From positions 883,957,199-884,021,198 of the forward strand of contig CM060912.1 of assembly GCA_030737875.1 (NCBI GenBank): a stretch of DNA of 64,000 nt, in the 5' to 3' direction. The DNA comes from Allium sativum. Its lineage: Eukaryota > Streptophyta > Magnoliopsida > Asparagales > Amaryllidaceae. The notes under the pieces are model-generated. The model made no database searches. It had not been told where the DNA came from and saw only the letters and a list, made by a program, of their open reading frames with translations. Below are positions 21,089-33,817 of this stretch, one piece after another. A program made the translations under genes and the position numbers. Numbering within the stretch: position 1 is the stretch's first letter; each line of letters opens with the position of its first letter.

Positions 21089-22645
21089 TAGAAAATAGCG
21101 TGATAAAAATATAATTTTTATCTATATAACATAATAGTAAAAATATGATTTTTATATATTGAATAGCGTAGTAAAAATTCGATTTTTAAATATAAGAAGT
21201 GATTATAAAAGTGTATCTTTTAAATTGAAAATGAATAAATAAAAATGCGATTTTTATTTTAAAGACATCAAAATATAAAAATGTGTAATTTTTATATATG
21301 TAGTAACTACGGGCAACGAAGATGACGAAGATGGGATAACGAAGAAGATTTCAATCAAAGAAGAGTCAAGATGATTGGATAGCTTTCGGTGAGAACTTCT
21401 CACTCTTAATTCTCTTTTTCTAGATATATATATATATACTAGGATGCAGACGGTGCTTATTAGAAGCACCCGACACCCGTCCACATACCATGGACTTGTT
21501 TGTTTGGATGTTTGGTGATTGATTGAGATATTGGTTTGAATGTGGTTTGTGGTGTGAAAAATCGAATCGATAAATTGGTTAGGATTAGACGTGCGCCGTT
21601 ATAAGGCGAAGGAGTAAGACTAGGTTAGACTCTTACTCCAAATTTTGTGGTTTGCATAACGAAAGAGATTTGATTGATGTGTGAATGGCGTGGGCCTTCA
21701 CTAGACCGGGGATAAGGCTAGGCCTTGTCCCGTTTCTAGTATCGTGCCGTTATGCCGCCGAAATTTTCTAAAATATGTTAGAAAAATAAAAATATCATTT
21801 TTATTGTGTAAATGAAATGAATAGAAATTCAAGTGTTGAAATAGAATATTTTATCGTTAAATATATTTTTTTAGGTGAAAGTGAATAAATAAATATTTAT
21901 AAACAAATCGGCCGATTTGTTTATATACACTGATTTGACTGATATTGATTGGGTCGATAAATTTTACACATCGCCCAACTACACAAATAAAATCTGTGTG
22001 TGATTGTTTTGAAACCCCACACGGGTGTTGGGATGAAGTTTGAAGTTCACTCATCCTGATTGATTAAATATGTCGATCGGTCGATTGACAGACTGTGTAA
22101 GCGTCAATTATTTATATTTGGTGCTTATACAGTGTAGTGCACTTTGGTTGATGATTGATTATTTTTCAAAGCTATTATATACATGTGTTGTATGGAATCC
22201 ATATAATTAACGTTATATGGTGATTGATTGGGCCTCATTCCAATTTGAAAAATAATGAATATTATAAAAGAAAATTCATGTGTTGAATATAAAAATAGTC
22301 ATGTGTTGACGACGATCATGTGTTGAAACTATTCATGTGTTGAGTAGAATATTTTAAATAAAATAAATTACATCTTTATCATATTTAAGATTAGAATCTA
22401 CTTTACGGTGGAGTCTAATTAAAAAAATCAAACGATAGATATCAGAGTTTTATAAAATATTTTACATAACAAAAATAGTGATGTGTTGACAGCACTCATG
22501 TGTTGAGATTAGTCGTGTGTTGAAAAAAATATAGATTCATGTGTTGAATGGGATAAATATTCATTTGTTGGATAGGATAAAGGAGTTTTGAAAAATATAA
22601 AGCCGTGTTGATTAGAGATGCGTTATTTCGACGTAAACGATATTT

Positions 22646-22879
22646 ATATCGATTTGAAAACGATTTCGAAATGAATTGAAAATGATTTCGAAATGAATTG
22701 AATTGAAAACGATTTCGAAATGAATTGAAAACGATTTCGAAATGAATTGAATTGAAAACGATTTCGAAATGAATTGAAAACGATTTCGAAATGAATTGAA
22801 TTGAAAACGATTTCGAAATGAATTGAATTGAAAACGATTTCGAAATGAATTGAATTGAAAACGATTTCGAAATGAATTG
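22646..22879 (+). repeat. 22/27-bp minisatellite (A2 3' LTR)
   Basis: Counterpart of 15083-15316, with the same number and order of units and a few substitutions. Confidence 0.85.
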
Positions 22880-25800
22880 AAAACGAATTCAAATTGAATT
22901 GAAAGTGAATTGAAATGAATTCAAATCGAATTAAAATTTGAATTGAATAGAAATGAATTTTAAAACGAATTTATAAAGAAAAAATCAATTTTGGCTTTGA
23001 ATGGAAATAGTGTTGAAATGGTTTTGAAACGAAGTTAAAACGATTTATAAAATTCGTTTTAAAAAGGAAATCGACGAAATATATATAATATATATATATA
23101 TATTATATATATAATGGCCTGAATAGAACGCGCCGCGCCGCGGCAGTTCGTGAATTTCGACCATTTATTTCAAACGGACATTGCGGGAGATCCGACCGTC
23201 GGATTCTCCTAAAACCGGAACCGTTGGGTTCGTATCGAAAAGAGCTTTCCAATGAATATTAGAAATTTGAAATCTAACGGTTGGATTTGGAATTATGTCC
23301 AAATCAAATTAGAAAAAGGTCGCTGTAAGTGCAGTTCGATGGCCGTTGTTGGAAATCGACTGTACGGGCCTTGATAAAATTAATAAAAATATCTATAATT
23401 TGTGTAAAATTATAATATGTGAATTGGAAAGATTTAGGCTGGAAAATTCCACATTTGAAAAGATAAAAATAGATTTTTATCGAAATGAACTAGTTTTGAA
23501 CTAGAATTGAAATCAATTTATTTTTGAAATAAATAAATTGAATTTGAAAGCGATTTTGAAAATAATCGATAATTTCCAATACGTGGATTGGACTGGAGCT
23601 GAATCGAAATTATCTTCGGGATATTTCGATGTTGGATTTCGTGACTATACAAATATTGTTATGGGGATTTGAAAGATATTTTATATCGTTATTTCCAATA
23701 CGATATTTGTTGGTTTCAGAATTTGATATTGAATATAAGCCGATATATTTTCTATTCAGAGCCTTGTATTTAATATCAAATGTGATTTGGTTTGTCGTGA
23801 ATCGTGTTTTTGATGACATTGGTTCTTTAACCCAGTTAAAGGCAGGATATTGAATTTTGAAAAGATTAAAACTAAGTGGAGTTTTAATGAATCTTTAATT
23901 AGATTGAAAAGTGAATTGATAATTTAAATTATCAAATCTGAAAAGTGATCGAGAGTGGAGTACCACCAGTTTTGCTCCAAAGCGATAGTTAAATCTTTAA
24001 TTAGATTTGAACGTGAAATGGTAATTAATTTTACCGAAACACCGTGGTGTTAGATGTGGAGTATTACCAGTTTTCTCCATGGGATATATAGGTTGGGATT
24101 GGGAAATAAAATAAATAATTACTTCGGTGTGGTTCGTTAATCCCGACTAGTTGAAATGATATCCAAAGGAGGATTAAAGAATAAATTTAGAAGAATTTAT
24201 CTTGGATAAAATTAATGGGAACCTTTCCCTAAGAATGTGATTTTGTGAATAAAAGAATATTCTGAATTGGAATGAGGCGTTTGTTGTGTTTGTGTAACAT
24301 TCGTTTATTATATACGTGGGTTATTCAGAAAGGCCGGGTTTATACCCATTCTGAATAACCGATTCGACGAGATATCGAAGATGAAGACGGTGGTTGAAGA
24401 CCGGAAGTCTTCACATCGTTTGGGTGATTACTGATGATCTTGATTGGGCTGTACACCCAGGATGAGGGAATCAGTTGGTGATCGTCCAGACGTACCTGGA
24501 GATGGATGGATATGCGAGGAAAGTGCCTCCGGTTTTGTTCAGACCCAGAACGGACTTGTAAATGGACTGTGTGTCCGACATTGGATTTTAGTCCGTGTGA
24601 TTGATCTCTATTAAATATATATCTGTTTGGCGGCGGAGAATTTATTCTCTTGCTTAACGCCCTTCTCTGAGACGTACGAGCTCAGGGGTTATATATTGAT
24701 GGATATCAAACGCATGGAGTGAATTGCCTGTGTGGCATGCGTAAGTGGCAATTGATCAAGGCTTCTGTTGAAAAGCAAAGTCTTGTGGTTGATGATCAAA
24801 GCACGGCCTGTGTGGCATAGCTTTGTGTATAACGTGAATTCGCGAGCCTCACACCTCGGTATGAGTCAAAAACGGGATACGGACCCAAGGAGTGCACGAC
24901 GTTTCTTTCTAGCTAGGGTGGTGTCAGTGACCTACCAGCCCTGACATTTATATACTTTTCACCTGTGTGGTTGTTGGATATGAGGCGCCTCGGATATAGG
25001 TCTGTAAGGACCGGGAAACGTGTGTTCAGGAATAACTAATCCTCAAAAGTAAGAGAGGACCGGCCTTGGAGGTTCCAAAGGATCAGAGTGGGGTCCTGAG
25101 GCATTGCTAGAGTGTCTCGAACGCGGAGAGGAGCTTGCCCCTTGCCTCGGCTCATGACGGAATCCAATTTCCAATACGTGATATTGCGGTTTTAATTGTA
25201 GAACTAGTATGGCGACATGATAGATGGTACCCATGCCGCCTATGATTGATATTTATGATTGAAATTGTTTTGACACTATACACCTATAATAGTATCAAAT
25301 AATGTGTTTTAAACGTATCAAGCATGCTTTGGCTGTTATAAGGTAAAAACCCTATCCTCCGGCTTGCGTTGCATTGTGTGATGGGACCTGGGTCTTATAA
25401 CAGCTTCATTCTTCTTTATTTAGCATTGCGCTGTTTGTTTTATGCACTGGTATTCTTGGGAGGAAACCCGTTCCGTGTTATACGGCGTGGTCCCTTGATT
25501 TACCGAACTTTAAAATAAAGAATTATAACTGTTTTAGTTCTCACACCAGTCACATGACTGACCTGGAGTTTATTGTTTTAACCTAAACTCTGGGTGCCCC
25601 TATTTTCCGCACGGGCAGCTAGTAGTTTTGGTTTTGCAGATTTATATTCACAGGGTCCTGATTTACAGCTGGAACGATGCTCGGAAAGCTCTGTATCCGT
25701 GTATCACTTCTAGTTGCGTTTTGTATATTTTTCCGCTGCTATGTAATTTATTGTAATCTCTGATATTTGTTTAATGTAATTTATTCATTTATACTCTGTA

Positions 25801-25921
25801 TATTCTTGTATCTGATGGAATTGTTGTAATAACAATGAAATGTTCTTCCGTATGCGTCCTTTTGTGTATTGTTCTCAAAGTATTCGTGCTTTCCTTCACA
25901 GGGAAGTTACGGGTCCTTACA

Positions 25922-25926
25922 CTTGA
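25922..25926. repeat. Target-site duplication of A2, right copy
   Basis: CTTGA, identical to 11789-11793. Confidence 0.95.
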
Positions 25927-26297
25927 GGTTACGCTTTATCATCACATCAGATTCACTTCGAATGCCACATTGTCAGATCCATCGAAAATCACTAATTTGA
26001 CGTCTACAACAGTACATTACATGTTAGCTAAAGAAGTTTCCTTCTCCGCTTCCACTCTTGGTACGGTTGAAGAAATCAATGTACGTGACCTTTCTGGAAA
26101 TACTCTGTCAGACATTCATCCAGGAACAGGATGAACCGAAGGCACTATTCTCTAAGACTTATACAATAGCCCTTGCACTTTACTCCGTCTTCAATTTTCT
26201 TTGGCCTATATGATTCGCAATGCTTATGCCAATACAGAGTGGTTCTTTGGATAATAATCCAACCGGTCTCTCCATATTGACAACGATGGTCAAAAAC

Positions 26298-26366
26298 TTT
26301 GATAGTCTGTGATTTAACTATTGAAAAAAAACAAGTGTTTCGATAGTCGATGATTTAACTATCGAA
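26298..26366 (-). other. Duplicated ACTATCGAA hairpin in B LTR Y
   Basis: Second copy (26339-26366) has arms TTCGATAGT and ACTATCGAA. The first copy (26298-26325) has lost pairing by CG-to-TG changes on both sides. LTR X has both copies intact (51868-51936). C1 (33818-33846) and C2 (38630-38657, 45466-45493) each have one copy. Confidence 0.6.
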
Positions 26367-27317
26367 GAAAACAAGTGTTCATCCAGTTATCAAACAATCA
26401 CTAAGCCCTTAATTAATATTCCATTAATTAAATCACTTTTCCATTTCTTTATCAATATTTGTTAACCAAATATTTTCAATAACCATATTGGCCTTTTACG
26501 TTATTTGGAAAACATTTCCGAATATCGCCTTCCTTTATTTTCTAAACTTATAAAATATATGATAGTTATAATTGGAAAATATTCTGATTACTTATCTCTT
26601 TTCCGATCTCGTTTATTTCTATACTTTGGAAATATTTATTATTCTATTTCCAAGCTTACATTTATTTGGGTTAAAACGGATGTTGTCTAAAACATCGTTA
26701 CGACAACCCAAATACTATATTCAACTAACTCTTATCCAACATTGATTTTCGAGCCTGAAATCTTACTGTTTATTTGTTAATAATGAAATCAATCAAGTTG
26801 GGGTATAACTACCTCTCAGACCTTGACTGAATAACATTTATAACATCAAAACAGATATGACTACTTACTCGAATAATCAATACCATACAACTAATTCTTC
26901 ACTTTTAAACACATATACACCTTCTCTTTCTATTCTTACTAGATTTTATTCTTATACTTCCTTTTTGATTATACTATTCTATTTCTAAGTTCGTTTCCTT
27001 ATCGACTTCTATATATATTGATATATAGAATTCTAGTTATCAGATTTTCTTAAAAATATTCTAAATAGCCTCTCATGGCTCTCACCAATGCAAAAAGAAA
27101 AAGAAAAAGCCAAGCGGCTAGCCGATACGGCGCATAAAATCTCATATATGAATTAAATACGTACCTTTTTGTCGAGCATTCTATTTATATACCTTCTAAC
27201 ACTTTATCCATACATGTCTCCTGTATATCTATACCTGTCCAATTTAATTAAACTATACCCGATCGTTTAACTCAATTCGTTAATTAATTTGTTAATTAAC
27301 GAATTAGTATATTTCAC

Positions 27318-27592
27318 TTTCTATATTCAATTTCCATTTCAACTCTATTTGAATTCTATATTCAAATTCCATTTCAATTCTATTTACATGCTATATTCAA
27401 ATTCCATTTCACTTTCGATATTCAAATCCTATATTTGAATTCCTTTATGTTTTCTATATTCAAATTCTGTATTTGAATTCCATTTGAATTTCTATATTCA
27501 AACTCTATTTGAATTTTCTTTATATTCAAATTTCATTTCAATTTCTATATTCAAATTCTATATTTGAATTCCATTTGAATTTATATATTAAC
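27318..27592 (-). repeat. Degenerate TTCAAATTCCATTTCAA-type array in B LTR Y
   Basis: About ten variants of a 20-30-bp unit built from TATATTCAAATTC and CATTTGAATTC. LTR X has the same array at about 52952-53222. Confidence 0.7.
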
Positions 27593-28019
27593 AAGTCTTA
27601 TTTTCCAATTCTGTTGAAATCAAATATTTTTACTTTGGAAAAATAACTTTCCCTTTTCAACTTCACACTTGTGTTTTTATTTCTGAATTATCCAATGATA
27701 ATTCTTTTCACTTCATTTATAAACTTCGTTTATAAAAGAACTATTTATAAACTTCGTTTATAAAGGAACTACTTGTTTTTATTTCTTTTAAAACAAGTTA
27801 ATATTTCAAATCTATTTAAAAATTTGAATTCTATTTTAGAAAAATAGAATTTCCCTTTTAAATCTCAAATACCCTTTTTTGATATTTTTATAAATCAATA
27901 TTCAAGCCCCAGTGATATTTAAATACCCCAAACAGTCAGTTATCAAATCACGGGATTTCTAACACATCATTTATGACAGTATATATGCAAACAAATAAAC
28001 AAACCGATAATATATTTTT

Positions 28020-28041
28020 GAGGAATCCAGTTGGATTCCTC
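28020..28041 (-). other. GAGGAATCC hairpin, B LTR Y
   Basis: Perfect 9-bp arms GAGGAATCC and GGATTCCTC with a 4-nt loop, followed by CAACCTGTTTTCCTGCATCC. The hairpin plus this tail are kept in LTR X (53654-53675), C1 (35479-35500) and C2 (40543-40564 and 47380-47401). Confidence 0.7.
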
Positions 28042-28222
28042 CAACCTGTTTTCCTGCATCCACAGACGTTAGTCAACATAGTAATACCCATCCTGCTTTG
28101 AGGTAGGATATCGTGGTATGAAGGTTATCAACTAATATATTTCTGGGGCGCATAGGGAAATCATCCGCTATGAAATTACGGGCATCCGCTAATGAGACTA
28201 CGGGAATCCAACCAATCTCAAC

Positions 28223-28225
<3 letters not shown>

Positions 28226-28254
<29 letters not shown>
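28226..28254. repeat. (TA)n microsatellite
   Basis: A 29-bp run of AT dinucleotides. LTR X has a shorter run at 53861-53882; a similar run lies at 29247-29271 and, in LTR X, at about 54871-54900. Confidence 0.9.
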
Positions 28255-28257
<3 letters not shown>

Positions 28258-29712
28258 GTCAACCAATCCTAGATAACTAATATATTTAAAACAATCAGAC
28301 AACATTTAAACAAGCACAACAATTATTTTTAACAACTAGAAATAATTCTAATTATATGGTGAGTGAGGTTTACTCATCGTGATTTTCCTTTGCCGATTAT
28401 TTATTTAACATTCTCCATCGTCTAGCCTTTCCATCTTGTTGAATAAATTAATTTTGTACCTTAAATCTATTTTCCTTTCATCTCCTTGAACAAGGAGCTT
28501 CCCTATCTGCAAATGATTGCACAGTTGAAACCAAATGCTCACCCTTTTTCCTTTTCATCCCAATCCAATACCACTGTGAACCATCAACAACAATTTGCCA
28601 AACACCCAGACCAAACTCCACTGTCAACTCCAGACCAAACTCAGACAACATTTTTTCACCTCATCGCACACACACTCTGACCTTCACCTCCTTTTATCAC
28701 ATCGGAGCTCCATTTCCAGTCCTTGTATACTACCAGACTTCAACTTCGATTCTTAACCTCGTGTTCCAACCTGGCGCCATGACATCACGAACCTTCCAGA
28801 CCTCATCGCCACACAAATCGAGACCCAATAACATCGTACCCCCTTCAATTGAAATTGCGACTCCTGGTTTAGCACCAACCATCCATCGTAGCTTTGAAAT
28901 CTCGAAGCCCCTCATTGTGTTTTCCTTCCCATCTGACAGCGGCTACAGGAGCCTTCGACGCTCTAGGTTAACTCGCGATACCCCTTTCTGCCATTGAAGA
29001 CTCGAACGCCGTTTGGATCTAAAGTATTTTAAGGTAGGACGGTTTTTGATTCAAAGGGCATGTGTACTTCGATTTACAAAAGCCGATTTTTGCAAAGAAA
29101 AGAATGGAGCGGCATCCTTTTTATTGAAGTTTTTGTTTTGGGTTTTGTGGTATAAAAAGAAGCACGGATTCAATTTTGAGCCATGAGAAATTTGTGGAAG
29201 ATAAAGGAAGACGTGGTTTTCTCTCATCCTTTAATTTAGGTTTTATTTATATATATATATATATATATATTGAATTAACCGATATCATTAAATTCACAAT
29301 ACTCCGTGATCCCGAACTCCTCTTCGAACCCAAAAGCTGACAGTTCTAGGGATAAATCACCATTCTAAACACATTGGGACAGCTACGAAGTCAAATTTTA
29401 TTATCTGAATAAGATATTAATTTAAACCTATATAAATAAAATTTCAGACAATTTATTCTTCGATAATAAATAAATATTATTATTCCAATTCAAACAAAAT
29501 TTCGTATTGATTATTTGAACTGACTTTAATTCATTTTTAAATTTGAATTCAATTTACTTCGTACTACGATAATTTAATCTATTCGATATTAAATCGAAAT
29601 TGATTATTAAGAATTGATAACTTATTATAAATAATTCATTTATATTATCAACTCGATATTTAAATCCGTATCAAATATTTAAAATTAACCCATAAGAATC
29701 CGGGTCATTACA

Positions 29713-29725
29713 ATCTTCCCCACTT
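29713..29725 (-). other. Polypurine tract of B
   Basis: On the - strand AAGTGGGGAAGAT immediately precedes the LTR start TGTAATGACCCGG. Confidence 0.9.
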
Positions 29726-29869
29726 AAAATAATTTCGTCCTCGAAATTGCTAAGGTAGAAAAAGTGCTACAAACCCATTTATCTTTTCAAAACTTATTTA
29801 TGTTGATACTCAACATTTCAAACTTCCTTACGCAACTCTCTTTCGAATAAATCCCTATTCGATAACTCC

Positions 29870-30560
29870 TGCCTTCGAATAACTATATTCGATAATATCT
29901 CTTTCGAATAACTAGATTCGAAAACCTTTCTTCGAATAAACTATATTCGATTTACTCTATTCAATTTACTCTTATCAATTAACTCTATTTGATTAGCTCT
30001 TTTCACTTAACTCCTTCCGAATAAGCTATATTATATAACTCCTTTAACTCTATTCAAATAAACTATATTCGATTAATTCCTTTTAACTTTATTCGAATAA
30101 CTAATATTTGATTTAACTCCATTCGCTTGACTCTAGATCGCAGCGATCACAATGGTTATGCCTGATTCCCTCAGGAAACATCCGACCGCCCTAGGCTATC
30201 TACAGCCTTGCAAATTACGCTAGCAGTCGTACGGAATGGCACTTATCCTGAGTAACTATGTTTGACTAACTCTATCTCAATAACTATATTCGATCAACTT
30301 TAATTGAATAACTAACATTCAATTAAATCCTAATTCGATTAACTATGTTCAATTAACTCTATCTAGTTAACTCTTAATTTGAATAACAAATATTCAATAA
30401 ATTCTAATTGAATAACAAATATTCAATTAACCCTATGGATTAACCCTAACTGATTAACTCTAACCGGTTAATTCTTATTTTAATCGATTTATTCTAACTC
30501 TAATCGATTATTTCTAACTATAATTGACTTCTCCTATTCGAATAACTCCTATTGGATAAC
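29870..30560 (-). repeat. Degenerate AACTATATTCGA repeat field
   Basis: Dozens of short variants of TTCGAATAACTATATTCGAT and GATTAACTCTAATTGAATAAC, interrupted by the conserved block at 30129-30232. A shorter relative flanks the same block in the family C LTR (38740-39060). Confidence 0.6.
30129..30232 (-). other. Conserved ~104-bp block shared with family C LTR
   Basis: Starts GACTCTAGATCGCAGCGATC and ends CTAGCAGTCGTAC. The C2 LTRs carry it at 38870-38972 and 45706-45808 with about five differences. Embedded palindromes are GATCGCAGCGATC and CCTGA with TCAGG. It sits in the internal region in B but in the LTR in C. Confidence 0.75.
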
Positions 30561-31385
30561 GTTTATTCATTTATAAAGATTTACTTTTAGTAACGGTTCT
30601 TCACTTTATAAATGTTCTCTTTAATAACGTTACTTCACTTATACAATTGTTGTGTACCCCTTCTATATAAAACTATCGGTGTTAAAAACCAATATCTCTT
30701 CTCCATATAAGTTCAGACTTATATATTCCATTTATCGAATGATAAATATTTAATTTAATTTATAAACTGTTATTTATAAATAAATCTTTTCTATTTATCT
30801 GTTAAAAACATATTTCCATTTTCAATTCATCTTCTAAATATTCCTTTGATTAAATTCTATTTATTTAACAAATAAATATCTCATTTATAACATTCTATTT
30901 ATTTACATAAATAAATATTTCCATTTAATCTATTTGTAAATGTTTTACAAATATTTCCTTTTGAATTCTATTTGTAAATGTTTTTACAAATATCTCTCCT
31001 TTTATTTGTTTGCACATAACTTCCTTTGTATTTGTTTTACAAATATATTTCCTTTCTATTTGTTTTACAAATATGTTTTCTTTTTAACTCTTTTGGTTTT
31101 TCCTCTATTCACACCCAATTCATATTTCATTCACATTGATTTTACTCAATTTATTCATTTCGATCCATTTAACTTACTTAAGTTAAATTTAATTTCAATC
31201 ATTCAAATTCCCAGGGTTTTATTTCAAAACTCCTTTGAAGTAATATAAATATATACATATATTTATATCCATCTCAAATTCAAAACATTTGAATTTTCAA
31301 ACCACTTAATTTCTTTTCAAACAAATTTTCCATCAAAAACTTTTCTAAGGCAGCAATTCACCACTTAGAAACTCGAAAATGAACA

Positions 31386-31410
31386 CTGATGATGTTGCGA
31401 CCATCATCAG
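31386..31410 (-). other. CTGATGATG hairpin, B INT1
   Basis: Same 9-bp stem and 7-nt loop as at 10282-10306. Confidence 0.7.
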
Positions 31411-31874
31411 AATTATTTCCCAGCCACTGAATTGAGTTCTGTGCTTTATCATATTCAAAATCCATTCAAATGATTTTTATTCAAAAATCGTTCCAAAATA
31501 AAGCTATATTATTTTAATAAAATTCGGAAAATATTTTCCAACTTCCCAGGATTTTAAATTCTGAATTCTGGTTGGAATTCAATTTCAATTTATCACATTT
31601 GTATATTTGATTTCATATACAAATTCCATTGGTTATATATATAATTATTTCAGTTTTTATAATCTAATTTGATTATAATCCTAACAATCAACCCAACCAT
31701 TTAAAATAATATCGTGTCCAATCTTCTGTTCAAGTGTTTATAAACTCCTATCGACATCGTGGCATCCCACGATTCGATCAGAATTCATAATCCACTAAAT
31801 AGACTAGTCAACACAATATAAAACAGTTTTTATATCAAATAACAAATACGCTCTCTCGTATATATATACACTCA

Positions 31875-31913
31875 ACTCATTCTAGGGTACTACTGACCCT
31901 ATCTCTAATGAGC
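31875..31913 (-). other. 39-nt PBS-proximal hairpin, B INT1
   Basis: On the - strand: outer arms CTCATT and AATGAG, inner arms TAGGGT and ACCCTA, loop CAGTAGT. Relative to family A (TAGGAT, ATCCTA) one A-T pair has become G-C with both sides changed. Confidence 0.78.
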
Positions 31914-31948
31914 ACATTCCAACAAGCCTAGATATTCGCTCAACCTAA

Positions 31949-31960
31949 GCTCTGATACCA
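31949..31960 (-). other. Primer-binding site, B INT1
   Basis: GCTCTGATACCA, complement of the canonical tRNA-iMet PBS, two bases from the LTR end. Confidence 0.93.
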
Positions 31961-31962
31961 AC

Positions 31963-32479
31963 TGTAATGACCCGCAAATCCGTAATATCAGAGTTGACTA
32001 CATACACCATACATCCAACCCAAATATCACGAAAATACGAATCATTTTTTTTAGAAGAAAAAGGTAGAAGAAGAACAGAAACAACAACACAGAATCTCAC
32101 ATCACAGCGGAACAAAATATAATATATCATATCTTTGAAATACAAAATCTCTACTGTATAACATACACTTATCAACATATACTTATCACAGTACAACACT
32201 TACAACGCAGCGGAACAAAACTCTATATAACTAACGCTGAAGCCTCCTGCTCCAAGCTCCTTTAGATAAATCTATAAAATCCTGAACTACTTGACTGCCC
32301 GTACAAATTTAGGCACCCAAGAGTTTAGGTAGAACAAAACAAAATAAACTCCGGGTCAGTCATGGGACTGGTACGAGTAAACAGTTTAAAACAGCTTCAG
32401 AAACTAAATGATATCTCATAAGGCCACGCCGTATAACACGGAACGGTTTTTTCCCTTATGAGAATCCAAACACTTGATT
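31963..32479 (-). repeat. Family B LTR X, part before the C1 insertion
   Basis: Begins TGTAATGACCCGCAAATCC and follows LTR Y until ACTTGATT, where C1 is inserted. Continues at 51008. Joined length about 4.85 kb. Confidence 0.9.
32475..32479. repeat. Target-site duplication of C1, left copy
   Basis: TGATT here and at 51003-51007. The uninterrupted homologue in LTR Y reads CACTTGATTTAACTTTC near 11311-11327 with a single copy. Confidence 0.93.
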
Positions 32480-33817
32480 TGTAACGGCACGATTTTCGAT
32501 ACCTTGAAAACCGTGTCATTATTGAAAGAATTTAGAAGATGAGAAAGAAAAGATAGAACTAATAGAATAGAAGAAGAAGAAGAACGCACTGAACAGAATC
32601 AGAGTAAACACGAAACTCAAAGCGGAATGGATAAATTTTATTATAACATAACTTTGAAATACAAATCTGAGTTTGTATAAATACATACCATATATCAGAG
32701 TACAATACATCATATCACAACGGAAATATTCTCTAACTAATTATTGGTGAAGCCTTCTGTTTCCAGCTCCTCCAAGTGAATCTGTAAAAGCCTGAAACAC
32801 TTGACTGCCCGTACAAATTTGGGCACCCAAGAGTTTAGGGAAAACAAACAAAATAAACTTTGGGTCAGTCATGGGACTGGTGTGATTAAATTCCAACCAT
32901 ACTGTTTAACTTTGAAAATTCTTTTCAAACAAGAAGATAATAGTAAGACAAGCCCACACATAAACATGGACGATTTTTACCTTACTATAATCCAAAATAT
33001 TTTGATATCAAACCCAGTGATATTATAATAATGTCTACTCAATTAAATAATCAAGTAGCAGAACGCTTGCATCTCACGTTCTACATATATATAGTATAAA
33101 AATCAAAAACCGCATGGAGCTTATTGGAGATTTGATTCCAACAGACAAGGTATGGGAGCACCTTCCGAATAGTGTACTCTAGAGGATATACACCTGGGTT
33201 CAACAAGACCGTCTTGCAACCCGGCCACACATGACCGTCCACTCATTTAGCTTGAGTGTAACGAATATATTGCCACCCACGATTATTGGCCATCCAACCT
33301 TCATCCGAAGATACAGAATCAAAAATAAGGACAAATATGAATTTTCTCTAGATCAGTGACAATACACCCTGCTTGGGGATGACCCAACTAGCCATGCTGC
33401 CTAGCCCAACTTTTGTTACTTCCTGGTTGTGAGGCTAGAGGCTACGTCTATTTTCAGAACATCTGATCACCATTCACTTTGAATGCCACATCGTAAAATC
33501 CGTAATCACATATTGATTACACAAATGCACACTGGGCGTAGAATAAAGAGAAATTACCTTCTCCCCACCAACTTGGTATATTCGTAAAAATCAACGGCGT
33601 GACCGTTGGAAATACTCTGTCAGACATTTGTCCATACAAGTTGTCCTGGGACTGGACAAACAGAAAGCATCATTCTGGAACTGGACGACCCTTGCATTTC
33701 ACTCCGTCTTCAATTGTCTTCAGTATAATATAATTCGCAGCGCTTATGCCTATACGGAGTGGTTTCCGGATAATATATCCAATCGGTCTCTTCGTATTGA
33801 CAACGATGGTCAAAACA

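Larger units (their letters stand above)
11794..25921 (+). mobile_element. Element A2: complete giant-LTR, gene-less retrotransposon
   Basis: This 14,128-bp element has LTRs of 6563 bp (11794-18356) and 6527 bp (19395-25921) around a 1038-bp internal region. The LTRs begin TGTAATAACCCGG and end CCTTACA. A 5-bp TSD (CTTGA) flanks it and an empty-site homologue exists near 51.48 kb. PBS and PPT are in place. By eye the LTRs differ by roughly 20 substitutions plus minisatellite and homopolymer length changes, so insertion was recent. There is no gag, protease, RT, RNase H or integrase frame, so movement would need proteins from another element. The PPT and the GGGGACGAAAAG relic before it point to Ty3/gypsy ancestry. 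LTR length and LTR-to-internal ratio exceed those of the LARD elements I know of. Confidence 0.95.
19395..25921 (+). repeat. A2 3' LTR
   Basis: 6527 bp, collinear with 11794-18356 and carrying the same TATA-like box (19571-19579), leader, donor (20643-20648), minisatellites and hairpins. Length differences come from poly-C/poly-A runs and one minisatellite unit. Ends TTACA, followed by the TSD. Confidence 0.95.
25927..29712 (-). repeat. Family B LTR Y, left-end part in element sense
   Basis: Resumes the B LTR after A2 and ends ...GGGTCATTACA, the reverse of the LTR start TGTAATGACCC. It holds two copies of an ACTATCGAA hairpin (about 26298-26366), a block shared with family C (GTTGGGGTATAACTACCTC near 26797), a ~130-bp relic of A-type internal sequence (about 27070-27185), an AT-rich repeat array, the GAGGAATCC hairpin (28020-28041) and a C-rich leader (28480-29000). 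Compared with LTR X it has lost ~63 bp at about 27064, and its donor-like site is mutated to ATGAGT (28374-28379 on the + strand reads ACTCAT). The 99-codon frame at 25835-26134 just reads across the A2/B junction. Confidence 0.9.
29713..31962 (-). mobile_element. Family B internal region, complete (INT1), gene-less
   Basis: 2250 bp between LTR Y and LTR X. Begins (right end) with the PBS at 31949-31960 and finishes with the PPT at 29713-29725. Next to the PPT is the reverse of TTTCGAGGACGAAATT, the common end of plant Ty3/gypsy polyproteins. Much of 29870-30560 is made of short units such as TTCGAATAACTATATTCGAT. It also holds a ~104-bp block (30129-30232) shared with the family C LTR. No gag-pol frame; longest frame 102 codons, AT-rich and not credible. 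Confidence 0.88.

Noticed and set aside
11794..25921. Large tandem segmental duplication with 7.6-kb period (and 6.8-kb period at 37-50 kb)
   Set aside because: The repeated units are LTRs with PBS and PPT between them and TSDs outside, so retrotransposon structure explains the duplication completely.
28480..29000. Possible exon in B LTR (frames of 64 and 78 codons, repeated near 54114-54625)
   Set aside because: The frames run opposite to the element's transcription, and differ in length between the two LTRs.
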